The notes under the pieces are model-generated. The model had not been told where the DNA came from and did not search any database. It saw only the letters and a list, made by a program, of their open reading frames with translations. Of a stretch of 64,000 bases of DNA, positions 46,121 to 54,706 are shown in pieces. The stretch is from Thalassovita aquimarina (GTDB taxonomy: Bacteria > Pseudomonadota > Alphaproteobacteria > Rhodobacterales > Rhodobacteraceae): NCBI RefSeq assembly GCF_018219815.1, contig NZ_JADMKU010000017.1, positions 1 through 64,000 on the forward strand, written 5' to 3'. The position numbers and the translations under genes were made by a program. Position 1 is the stretch's first letter. Each line of letters begins with the position of its first letter.

Positions 46121-47064
46121 TGCGCGCCCTCCCGCTTGCGGCGGCGATCGACCAGCGACCCCAGCCCACCCGGCAGCGCCACGATGACGGCCAGCAGGAA
46201 GACCCCGAGCGCCAGTTGCCAGGTGTTCGGGAAATAGAGGTTCGAGAAGGATCGCACGAGTTCAAGGATGATTGCCGCGACGAAGACCGCCGGAACCGAC
46301 AGGTAGCCCGCGAGGATCGCCACGAAGACGAATTCGCCCGAAGTTGTCCAGAAGGCGAATTCCGGATCGACATGGCCCAGGGCCAACGCAGCGATGGTGC
46401 CGCCCAGCCCGCCGAGCACCGCGCCGAAGACATAATTGAGCGTCATCGCCTTGCGAACCGAGGCACCGAGGTATTCCACCCGCAATTCGTTGTCGCGCGC
46501 GGCCAGCGCGATGAGACCCTGTTCGCTGTGGAAATAACGCCACATGACGGCGCCCGCGGCCACCACCAGCGCCGAAACGAAAAGATAGAGTCCGCTTTGC
46601 AGCGCCCGTCCCTCGGGTTCCCAGCCAAGGAAGGTCGGCGCGGCGATGTTGAGCCCGTCCGTCCCGCCGATCACCGACAGTTTCGACAGCGACCCGTAAA
46701 GCACCATCGAAAGCGCAAGCGACAGCATCGCGAAGAATATGCCGCGATAGCCTGCCAGCAGCGGCCCGAACAGGCCCCCGATCGCCAGGCAGACCACGGC
46801 GCTGACGATGCAAAGTAGGAAGATGTCGGTGATCCCGAAACTGTTGGCGAACAGCGTCGCCGTATAGGCCCCGGCGCAGTAGTAGAGCCCTTGCCCGAAG
46901 GACACCAGGCCGCCGCGCATCATGCCGACGATGCCGAGGCAGACGAGGCCCTTGGCAAGCGCCATCACGATCAGGAACATCGCCCAGTCGGGCAGGATGA
47001 CCGCCCCGGCGGCCATCACCGCAAACGTGCCCGCCACAGCCAATAGGTGGTTCATTCCCAGCAT
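46117..47064 (-). CDS. livM: HAAT-family ABC transporter permease LivM
   Basis: A 315-residue permease with about 8-10 membrane helices. The LivM loop (RDNELRVEYLGASVRKAMTLNYVFGAVLGGLGG) interacts with the ATPases. ATG 47064 overlaps the livH stop by one base (TGATG); a TTG three bases upstream is less likely. Confidence 0.92.
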   Translation of the reverse strand: MLGMNHLLAVAGTFAVMAAGAVILPDWAMFLIVMALAKGLVCLGIVGMMRGGLVSFGQGLYYCAGAYTATLFANSFGITDIFLLCIVSAVVCLAIGGLFGPLLAGYRGIFFAMLSLALSMVLYGSLSKLSVIGGTDGLNIAAPTFLGWEPEGRALQSGLYLFVSALVVAAGAVMWRYFHSEQGLIALAARDNELRVEYLGASVRKAMTLNYVFGAVLGGLGGTIAALALGHVDPEFAFWTTSGEFVFVAILAGYLSVPAVFVAAIILELVRSFSNLYFPNTWQLALGVFLLAVIVALPGGLGSLVDRRRKREGAQ

Positions 47065-47966
47065 CAAATCTTCCTCGCTTGGGTTTTCGCGAACAGGCCC
47101 TCGGGCCGGAACATCAGCACGATGGCCATCACGAAATAGATGATGAACAGTTCCGCCTCGGGCAGAAGGTGGACTGAAGCCGCCCGGCTGATCCCCACCA
47201 TCAGCGCGCCGATCGCCGCGCCCGGGATCGATCCGAGCCCCCCGATAATAACCACGGCAAAGGCCACGATGATGACGTTGACGCCAAGACCCGGCTGCAC
47301 CGAGATCATCGGCGCCGTCACTGCCCCGCCAAGCGCGGCCAGGAAGGCCCCGGCGACGAAGGCGCCCAGATAGATGCGGGGTACGTTCACGCCCATCGTT
47401 CGGCTCATCTCGGGGTCGTGGATCACCGCCAACACCACCTTGCCGGTCCGGGTGCGGTTGAGCGACATCCAGACGGCCAGCCCGACGACGATGGCGATGG
47501 CGATCACCGCGAAATCGTAGCCGACATAGAACAGGGACCCGAGCTCGACATCGCCAAGCAGCGTGTAGGGTTCATAGACGTAATAGGGATTCACGCCCCA
47601 GATCAGCTTCATCGCGTCCTCGAGGATGAGGAAGACCGCATAAGTCACCAGCACATTCAGCACCTCGTCCCGGCCGTAGAAAAATCGCAGCAGTCCGCGT
47701 TCCAACAGCGGCCCCATCACAAGCGCGACGAGTATCGCAGCGGCGATCAGGGCAACATAGCTGCCCCATGGGAAGGCATCCCCGCCAACCCCGAAATAGG
47801 CGCCGACCATTGAGGCCGAGGTATAGGCGCCGATGGCATAAAGGCTGCCATGCGCGATGTTGAGGATATTGAGCACGCCGAAAACAAGCGTCAGGCCGAC
47901 GGAAACGATGAACAGCCAGGCGGCATAGATCAGCCCATCGACAAAGATCGTGGCAAAAAGGTCCAT
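47064..47966 (-). CDS. livH: HAAT-family ABC transporter permease LivH
   Basis: A 300-residue permease. GLTLVFGVLNILNIAHGSLYAIGAYTSA and the coupling loop RDPEMSRTMGVNVPRIYLGAFVAGAFLAALGG (here HDPEMSRTMGVN) are diagnostic of LivH. Eight or so membrane helices. It is separated from livK by a 78-bp gap with a very stable hairpin. Confidence 0.94.
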   Translation of the reverse strand: MDLFATIFVDGLIYAAWLFIVSVGLTLVFGVLNILNIAHGSLYAIGAYTSASMVGAYFGVGGDAFPWGSYVALIAAAILVALVMGPLLERGLLRFFYGRDEVLNVLVTYAVFLILEDAMKLIWGVNPYYVYEPYTLLGDVELGSLFYVGYDFAVIAIAIVVGLAVWMSLNRTRTGKVVLAVIHDPEMSRTMGVNVPRIYLGAFVAGAFLAALGGAVTAPMISVQPGLGVNVIIVAFAVVIIGGLGSIPGAAIGALMVGISRAASVHLLPEAELFIIYFVMAIVLMFRPEGLFAKTQARKI

Positions 47967-47999
47967 TTGGGACGGTCCCGGTTTTTATGTGAGGACGGA

Positions 48000-48035
48000 C
48001 GCGCCCGCCGTGTCGCAATTGCGACGGCGGGCGCG
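48000..48035 (-). other. Strong intra-operon hairpin between livK and livH
   Basis: Outer arms 48000-48010 and 48025-48035 are perfect 11-bp complements. Inside them 48013-48024 is a perfect 12-bp palindrome, leaving only a TG bulge. There is no T-run. Such hairpins after a binding-protein gene typically stabilise the upstream mRNA, so more binding protein than permease is made; that role is inferred. Confidence 0.8.
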
Positions 48036-48044
48036 CGGTTCAGG

Positions 48045-49358
48045 TCAGTCGCACTGGGCGCCGGGGAAACCCTGTGCCAGCCAGTCCTGCGACTTCATGC
48101 CTTCAGGCGGGTTCACGCAGCGTGCATCGAAATATTCGATGTCGACAAGCTCCATCATCTTGGTCTCGTTGTTCCACTTGGTGACCCCGATCGCGGTAGG
48201 CTGGATCGCCTGATGGCCGCCGCCAAGCGCCATTTCGATCCGCCCGGAAGGCGCATCCCAGCTCAGCCCCTTCATCGCAGCGGCCAGTTCCTCGTCGGTG
48301 GGTTTCTTGCCGCCGTTGTCGTCCATCGCCTTTTCCACGGCCATCTTCAGACCCAGTAGACCCTGCCACATGCGGAACGGCGCCTGCACCGGAATCACGC
48401 CGTAGCGTTCCATATAGGAATCCCACAGCGTGTCGGTCAGCGGCTGCAGATCGCCGCCACGTGCCTTGGCCAGCAGCCCGTTCACGCCGCGCGCGCCCAG
48501 AACGATGCCGTCCGGCATCTTGTCCTGAAGCTGCGGGATGACGTGGTCGCCGGCGCTCAGCGCCAGCTGCGTGCGCTTATGCAGCCCGCGCGCGGTCGCC
48601 TGCAGCAGGAAGGACTGCAGGTCGCCGCCCCAGTTCGAGGAATGGATCAGCGCCGGTTTTTCGCGCAGCAGCGCGGAAATTTCGGTGCCGTACTGCCCGG
48701 CGCCGAATTTCGGGAACAGCGCCGTTTTCACCGTGGCATCGGAATAAAGTTGCGCCATCGCCCCGGTGAAGTCAGCCCAGCTGTCCTGCCCCCAGGCGTA
48801 GTCCTGGTTGAGACCGGCGAAGCTGTCCACTTCGAAACCGCGCGATTTCAGGTAGCGGGCAAGTCCGACATTGTCCATCGTGGCATGGGCCGCGGTGCGG
48901 AAGACGTACTCAAAGCTGTTATCCTCGAAGACGCGAGGCGTGCCGCAGTCGTAGAGGATCGTGAAGGCCTTCAGTTCATCCGCGACCGGCGGCACTGCCA
49001 GACAGTCAGACGACGAAACATAGCCGACAACGGCATCGACCTGTTCGCGCTGCACGAGATTGCGGAATTCCTGCACCTGCTTGGTGGCGCCGCCCGCCTC
49101 GTCGACGACGATGGCTTCGATCTTCATCCCGCCGAAGCCGGGCTTGTCGTAGGGCGCAGGCAGCTTGCCGCCTTCGTTCAGCATGTCGATCAGCAACTGC
49201 CCCCCATTCCACGCGGGCACGCCGAAGCTTTCTGCGGCCTGTCCCGAAAGGAACGTGATCACCCCGATCTTAAAGGTGTCGTCCTGCGCCATCGCCGGAG
49301 CGGAAAGCCCGGTGGCCAGCGCAAGCGTGGCACAAATTGTCCGTATGGTTTGCTTCAT
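48045..49358 (-). CDS. Periplasmic substrate-binding protein of the HAAT transporter (LivK-like)
   Basis: A 437-residue protein with a signal peptide (about 1-25, ending SAPAMAQ) followed by a type I periplasmic binding fold: KIGVITFLSGQAAESFGVPAWNGGQLLIDMLNEGG, then VDAVVGYVSSSDCLAVPPVAD. It is somewhat longer than leucine-binding proteins, as in homologues that bind aromatic or other carboxylates. ATG 49358 has GGGAGG upstream; the frame opens 36 bp earlier. The ligand is unknown. Confidence 0.92.
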   Translation of the reverse strand: MKQTIRTICATLALATGLSAPAMAQDDTFKIGVITFLSGQAAESFGVPAWNGGQLLIDMLNEGGKLPAPYDKPGFGGMKIEAIVVDEAGGATKQVQEFRNLVQREQVDAVVGYVSSSDCLAVPPVADELKAFTILYDCGTPRVFEDNSFEYVFRTAAHATMDNVGLARYLKSRGFEVDSFAGLNQDYAWGQDSWADFTGAMAQLYSDATVKTALFPKFGAGQYGTEISALLREKPALIHSSNWGGDLQSFLLQATARGLHKRTQLALSAGDHVIPQLQDKMPDGIVLGARGVNGLLAKARGGDLQPLTDTLWDSYMERYGVIPVQAPFRMWQGLLGLKMAVEKAMDDNGGKKPTDEELAAAMKGLSWDAPSGRIEMALGGGHQAIQPTAIGVTKWNNETKMMELVDIEYFDARCVNPPEGMKSQDWLAQGFPGAQCD

Positions 49359-49748
49359 TTTTTCCTCCCTTTTCAGCCGATGGCCGGGATGCAAGCCCCT
49401 CCCGCATCCCGCCGACGGCCATGAACGGACAACGACGTTACCGTCGCCTGATGTTTATCATCTTATTGTATTATAGTCCGTTTGTCCGACACTGTGGGGA
49501 TTGAGTTTTGTTTCGTCAACAGATTTCCAAGTTTTCGATCCGTCAAAGGGATACCGCGGGCGGCAGTCGCCGCCCGGCGTCACCACCGGCGCAAGATCAT
49601 CGAATGTGAAGAAGGCTGCTGCGGACAACACAGAAAGAGGATTGCGACGAAGCACTGCGCATTCCGCGTCTGCCACATCCCGCACACGAGTTGCCGGTAT
49701 GGCCGCGGGAATCTCGTACGGCCATCCGGTCGGATGGGAAATCGAATA
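49359..49748. other. Promoter region of the liv operon and 3' region of the OYE gene
   Basis: A 390-bp gap. The part closest to livK (49440-49500) is AT-rich and holds a candidate GntR operator at 49482-49492. The remaining 250 bp, directly downstream of the OYE homologue, show no clear terminator and no convincing gene. Confidence 0.5.
49482..49492. promoter_or_regulatory. Candidate GntR/FadR-type operator upstream of livK
   Basis: The near-palindrome TTGTCCGACAC fits the loose GT-N3-AC-type core used by FadR-subfamily regulators (TNGTNNNACNA). It lies about 125 bp before livK, downstream of an AT-rich TTATTGTATTATAG stretch that could be promoter DNA. The link to the regulator at 43899-44648 is inferred. 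Confidence 0.35.
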
Positions 49749-50864
49749 TCAGCGCTGCCCGGTTCTCGCGCCCTTGAACAGGTCCTTGAACACGGCCGGT
49801 TGCGACCTCCAGTACTGTTTCGGCACCGAAACCTGGGCGCCGAGAGCGGCGGCCGCGTGCCAGGGCCAGCGTGGATTGTACAGAAGCCCGCGTGCCAGCG
49901 CGACCGCATCGGCATCGCCTGCGGCGATAATCGCCTCGGCCTGTTCGGGTTCGGTGATCAGGCCCACGGCGATGGTGGGGATCCCGGCCTCGGCCCTCAG
50001 GCGCGCGGCGAAGGGCACCTGATATCCCGGCCCGATTTCAATCCGCTGCAGCGGCGACACGCCCCCGGAACTGACATGGATCGCCGCCGCTCCGCGCGCC
50101 TTCAATGCCTTGCCCAGCGCGATCGTCCCGTCGATGTCCCACCCGTCCGGCACCCAGTCCGTCGCCGATACCCGAGCCCAGACCGGCACATGATCAGGCA
50201 CCGCGTTCCGAACCGCATCGAAAACTTCGAGCGGGAACCTCATCCTGTTTTCCAGGCTACCGCCGTAGTGATCCGTTCGATGGTTCGACAGCGGCGACAG
50301 GAATTGATGCAGCAGATAGCCATGTGCCATGTGCACCTCGATTCCCTGCAACCCGACCGAAACCGCCCGCTCCGCAGCGCGCACGAAGTCTTCCCGGACT
50401 TGCAGCATCCCTTCGCGGTCAAGCGCGAGGGGCAGGTCTTCGCCCTCGGCGTGAGGAACGGCAGAAGGCGCAACCGATTTCCAGCCGTCCAGCGCATCCG
50501 GTGCGATCTGTCCCCCACCGTCCCAAGGGGCGCGGCTGGACGCCTTGCGCCCCGCATGGGACAGCTGGATCGTGATCGGCATATCCGAATGCTGCCGCAC
50601 GGAATCCAGGATTCGGCCGAGCGCGTGCTGATTGGAATCCGAGTAAAGCCCCAGGTCGCTGGGGCTGATCCGCCCTTCCGGCGATACCGCTGTCGCTTCG
50701 AGGATCAGCGCGCCAGCCCCGGACATCGCCAATTGACCCACATGCATCAAGTGCCAGTCCTGGGCATCGCCATCCCGGGCCGAATACTGGCACATTGGAG
50801 CCACGAGAAGACGGTTCTCCAGCGTCAACGATCCCATCTGGAACGGTTGGAAAAGATGGCTCAT
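49749..50864 (-). CDS. NADH:flavin oxidoreductase of the Old Yellow Enzyme family (YqjM-like)
   Basis: A 371-residue TIM-barrel FMN enzyme. N-terminal VAPMCQYSARDGDAQDWHLMHVGQLAMSG carries the Cys and Tyr typical of the YqjM class; VHMAHGYLLHQFLSPLSNHRTDHYGGSLENR is the central OYE block with HxxH-like ligands. ATG 50864 starts the normal N-terminus; the frame runs to 50921. It may reduce activated C=C bonds, for example in an enone or enoyl-type intermediate. It lies upstream of the liv genes on the same strand but across a 390-bp gap. Confidence 0.92.
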   Translation of the reverse strand: MSHLFQPFQMGSLTLENRLLVAPMCQYSARDGDAQDWHLMHVGQLAMSGAGALILEATAVSPEGRISPSDLGLYSDSNQHALGRILDSVRQHSDMPITIQLSHAGRKASSRAPWDGGGQIAPDALDGWKSVAPSAVPHAEGEDLPLALDREGMLQVREDFVRAAERAVSVGLQGIEVHMAHGYLLHQFLSPLSNHRTDHYGGSLENRMRFPLEVFDAVRNAVPDHVPVWARVSATDWVPDGWDIDGTIALGKALKARGAAAIHVSSGGVSPLQRIEIGPGYQVPFAARLRAEAGIPTIAVGLITEPEQAEAIIAAGDADAVALARGLLYNPRWPWHAAAALGAQVSVPKQYWRSQPAVFKDLFKGARTGQR

Positions 50865-51073
50865 GCAGTTGGGTCCTTTTAAAGTTGCCGTGCAACACAG
50901 TGCACTAAGGTCGGATGGCAATGTTGGTCAAAACGGCATCTTCTACAAGTCCAGGCCGAAAGCCCTCGTGGTCAAAAAGGTGGGGCGCAGCGTTATTCTC
51001 TGATGCTTCAGCTCATTCGGCCTGCTCAAAAAAAGCGGTCACCCAGTATCGTTGCACTAATCGTCTCACCAAC

Positions 51074-52243
51074 TCAAAGCGGTTTTTGCCGCAAAGCGAT
51101 GACTGCGCCAACCAGCAATAAACCGGCGGCAGCAACAAGGCTGACACCTATATTGCCAAACAAGTCCCCGACCAATCCGGCCCCGTAGGGCCCAAGGGTT
51201 TGCGCCACGGCAAAGACCACCGTGAACAGGCTGATTGCTCGCGCCCAGCTTTCGGGGGGAAGGTTCTGGCGGGTAAAGTTGGTGACAGCCCCCGGCGCCA
51301 TGAACACTGACAGACCGAACACAACCGCCGAAACCAACAGCGCGGCGCCATTGGGCAACACCACGGGCAAGGCTGATCCAATGGCGATGCCGGTCAGGAT
51401 CAGCGCCAGCGGCAAGCCGGACGCATAGCGCGCCAGAATCGGGCGCCAGACCAGCGGTGAAAGACAGATACACAGGCCAAGGATGACCCAAACCAGTGCG
51501 ATAAATCCTGCGCCCGCGGCCTGTTCGGTCATCCATGCTGATAGGAAAGTCAGGTAGACGATATAGCCCATCCCGAACCCGGCATAGCCAGCCATTTCCG
51601 GTAGCATACGGCGCAGCGGCAACCGGGCGGCTTCGGCCCGGGATTGCACTGGCGGGCGCAGTTGCAAGGCGGCCCAAAGCCCCAAAGGCAAGAAAGACAA
51701 GCTGACGATGCCGATGGCGATCCAGCCGATCGGCCATGCGCTGGGACCATATACGTCAATCATCAGCGGCAATGCAGCCCCAGACAACACGATTCCCAAG
51801 CCCCCGCCAGAGCCAAACAGGATCGCAATCGCCAGCGCATTCCGGCGCGGATCGTCACGAAACAGTCCGGCGGTGAGCGCCCCCGCAGTGGAAAAGGACA
51901 TCGCGCCGAAGATGCCTGCCAAGATGCGCCACAACGTCTGCCACCACATCGCGGCGTTAAGCCCGGTAGCGAGAAGCGCCAGCGTGGTGGTGATCAGCCC
52001 AAAGGCAAACAGGCGAGTGGGCGAGATGCGCCGGACCAGAAGCATGGTCAGGATCGCCCCGGCAATATAGCCAAGCGCGTTGGCCGTGTTCAGCCATCCG
52101 GCCTGCGCGAAGTTCCACTCCATCTCGGACTTCATCGCGGGAAGCATCAGACCGTAGGCAAACCGTGCAAACCCGTTTGTCACGGTCACGCCCAATGCCA
52201 GTCCCGCCAGCACCAGCCACGGGCGGGCTGGAGCGGCGTTCAT
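51074..52243 (-). CDS. YbfB/YjiJ-family MFS transporter
   Basis: A 389-residue, 12-helix protein. The first helix and loop GLALGVTVTNGFARFAYGLMLPAMKSEM is characteristic of this MFS subfamily. ATG 52243 is used because the frame upstream is not membrane-like or conserved. The function of this subfamily is not defined; export of a small organic compound is possible. GC and codon use start to fall below the core here. Confidence 0.88.
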   Translation of the reverse strand: MNAAPARPWLVLAGLALGVTVTNGFARFAYGLMLPAMKSEMEWNFAQAGWLNTANALGYIAGAILTMLLVRRISPTRLFAFGLITTTLALLATGLNAAMWWQTLWRILAGIFGAMSFSTAGALTAGLFRDDPRRNALAIAILFGSGGGLGIVLSGAALPLMIDVYGPSAWPIGWIAIGIVSLSFLPLGLWAALQLRPPVQSRAEAARLPLRRMLPEMAGYAGFGMGYIVYLTFLSAWMTEQAAGAGFIALVWVILGLCICLSPLVWRPILARYASGLPLALILTGIAIGSALPVVLPNGAALLVSAVVFGLSVFMAPGAVTNFTRQNLPPESWARAISLFTVVFAVAQTLGPYGAGLVGDLFGNIGVSLVAAAGLLLVGAVIALRQKPL

Positions 52244-52763
52244 TGGCAAATATCCAAAATTGCGGGCAAAAGTGGCACGCGGATCCTCGCTATGTCCGAC
52301 ATTCCCGAAATAGAACGCCAACCGGCACAAGCTGCCAATGATATGCGCTGCGATCAAGCCGTTTTCCAATAATGCAGCGCCCGGTACGAAGGGCCGCTTT
52401 GCCGGACAACACGGCAGCATTTTTTATAGTGCGCCCAAGGTCTGGTTCAGTTCTGAAGTTAGTGCGGTCTTTTTCGGCCCATTGCTGCCATTCGTGCGTT
52501 CAGCGTCTAACGACCGTTCTCAGCCCGAAGCGGACCCAAGGCCCTTGGCGCGAATTTACGATAGCTGACCTTCGCCACGCGGGTTGCGAAGGGGTAAGAT
52601 TTGGACTTTCCAGCCATTCAGGGTCCTTTGCTGAGTGGCCGCTTTGACGCCGAAGTGAGAAAGGTTGAGCAAGCAACGCGCCCCTTGTGCGTTTCGAGAA
52701 CGGTTATTTGGTTCCTGCACGCAATCCGAAACACGCCGGGGGAGCAAATAATGCGGTTCTGTT
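52244..52763. other. Gene-free region with repeat-like remnant
   Basis: About 520 bp without a supported gene. At 52509-52530 the sequence matches 61699-61720 at about 17 of 22 positions, which suggests a degraded copy of the dispersed intergenic repeat. Elsewhere I see only short palindromic fragments. Confidence 0.45.
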
Positions 52764-54626
52764 CTAGCTCACTTGCACCGATGTCTCGAACAGAAAGGCT
52801 GCCAACGCTGCCTCCACTTTCCCAATGGATGAACGATCGTTTTCGGAAAGGGTCACGGTGACGCGCATGCCACGGCTGCCACCAGCGACGACATCAACAC
52901 TTGAATTGGCCAGTCCCAACTCACTCTGCACCAAATCCGTGATCCTAGTTTTGGCGGCGTCACAGCGTAGGCTTGGTTTGTAGATCTTGCCGACTGTCGT
53001 CAAGGGAATCGCGTCAACGGATATGATATGTTTCGGCCACGCAGGGCGTTCGTCGATTGAACTCTGGGCATGCTGGTGCAGGTCTTCGATGCTCACGTCG
53101 GCACCCGGAAGCAATTCGACAAAACATACTGGTAGTTCTCCGGCATAGGCATCGGGCATTCCAACCGCCGCAGCCAGTTTGACCGCCGGGTGCGTGGTCA
53201 TGGCATTTTCAATCATCGCCGGGTCAATATTGTGACCGCTGCGGATGATGAGGTCTTTCGCGCGACCAGCAACGTAGATGCGCCCTTGTTCGTCTTTGTA
53301 ACCGAGATCGCCAGAGTTTAGCCGTCCATCATCAAACACCCCGGCGTTGTGGGCTGGGTCGCGATACCCAGGTGAAACGTGTTCCCCCTTGATTGTTATG
53401 ACGCCGATCTCATTGGTTTCGCAGGGGCCGCCCAAGCTTCCGTCTTTGTTCAGGCGTAGGATATCGACCTGGGTGTAGGGCAAGGGCCATCCAACAGACC
53501 CGACCGCACCGGGGCCCGACAACGGGTCAATGCTGACCAGTCCGGACGACTCGGTCATTCCAAGGATTTCATGCAGATGCTGCCCCGTCACCTCCTTAAA
53601 ACGTGCTCCAACTGCGGGCGGCAACAATGCTGCGCCGGTCAGACCGGTCCGCACGGCGCTGATATCATTGTCCCCGACGGGCACCTGCAATACCGCGCTG
53701 ATTGCCGTTGGAACCCCGCCGACCACAGTCGCCTTGTGCTGCGCGACCAGACGCCAAAATCCTTCGACGATTGCCGGGTTACGCAGGCCGCCGGGGGACA
53801 TCACGACAAGCTCGACCCCCGCCATAAACGCGCTGAGCCCGGCGACGATGGTGCCGGCCACGTGAAACAGCGGCAGCGTTGCTGTCATGACATCGCCTGT
53901 CCTGTATCCGCACATGACGGCACCACCAAATGCCGACACGAGCTGACTGCGATGGGTGTGCGCGACAAGTTTCGGAACACCCGTCGTTCCGCCGGTGTGA
54001 AAATATGCCGCGATGTCATCACCACTGCGCGGCTCGCCAAAAATCAGGTGGTCCGCCGGCTGTTCAGCCATGGCCGAACCGAAATCAACCGACCCTTCTT
54101 CGGGCGGAGTTCCGGGGGGCGAGACACGCACAAGAATCAGGCCGGGGATCTGCTCGCGCAATTCCAGCGCCTTTTCCCAGATATCCAGCTGCGGGTGCGG
54201 ACCAAGCGCCACAAGGATCTTGGCACCCGACGCCTTGATCAATTCGGCAATGCTTTCGGGTTGCAGCAGAAAGTTGATCGGAACCGCGTAGCCCGCTGTT
54301 TCAGCGCCCCACAACGTCACGTAGGTTTCGATGAGAGAGGGCAGCATATACGCGACGCCCGGCGCGGGACCGCCCAGCGAGGAAAACAAGTTGGCGGCGC
54401 TGCGGATCATGCCCAACATCTGGCTGTAATCAATGCGGCGCGGCTGTTCGTCCACGGCACCGGTCATCAGCATGGTGATCGCGGTGGAGGTTGGATGCTG
54501 CGCGGCGCTGGCAATGAACACATCCAGAATACTGCGTTCTGGCAGGCGTTGATCAAGCGTCATTTCAGTTTCAAATTGCACCAGATCGTCTCGGGTACAA
54601 ATTGCTTCACCATTCAAGACAGCCAT
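52764..54626 (-). CDS. Acyl-CoA synthetase with C-terminal extension
   Basis: A 620-residue ANL enzyme. The P-loop is AAYFHTGGTTGVPKLV, followed by ILGMTESSGLVS and SGDLGYKDEQGRIYVAGRAKDLIIRSGHNIDPAMIE; the A10 Lys is in TTVGKIYKPSLR. About 73 residues follow that Lys, where most family members end within 15. The extension ends in RVTVTLSENDRSSIGKVEAALAAFLFETSVQVS and looks like a small alpha/beta unit. ATG 54626 is chosen for spacing from AGGGGC. The acid substrate is unknown. It lies 80 bp downstream of the reductase gene. Confidence 0.9.
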   Translation of the reverse strand: MAVLNGEAICTRDDLVQFETEMTLDQRLPERSILDVFIASAAQHPTSTAITMLMTGAVDEQPRRIDYSQMLGMIRSAANLFSSLGGPAPGVAYMLPSLIETYVTLWGAETAGYAVPINFLLQPESIAELIKASGAKILVALGPHPQLDIWEKALELREQIPGLILVRVSPPGTPPEEGSVDFGSAMAEQPADHLIFGEPRSGDDIAAYFHTGGTTGVPKLVAHTHRSQLVSAFGGAVMCGYRTGDVMTATLPLFHVAGTIVAGLSAFMAGVELVVMSPGGLRNPAIVEGFWRLVAQHKATVVGGVPTAISAVLQVPVGDNDISAVRTGLTGAALLPPAVGARFKEVTGQHLHEILGMTESSGLVSIDPLSGPGAVGSVGWPLPYTQVDILRLNKDGSLGGPCETNEIGVITIKGEHVSPGYRDPAHNAGVFDDGRLNSGDLGYKDEQGRIYVAGRAKDLIIRSGHNIDPAMIENAMTTHPAVKLAAAVGMPDAYAGELPVCFVELLPGADVSIEDLHQHAQSSIDERPAWPKHIISVDAIPLTTVGKIYKPSLRCDAAKTRITDLVQSELGLANSSVDVVAGGSRGMRVTVTLSENDRSSIGKVEAALAAFLFETSVQVS

Positions 54627-54706
54627 ATACATGCCCCTAACCAAGTATGAATTCCAAATGTGGTACCTTGCCGACAGGTAGTTCAGCGCAGAAACCCACC
54701 CAACGA

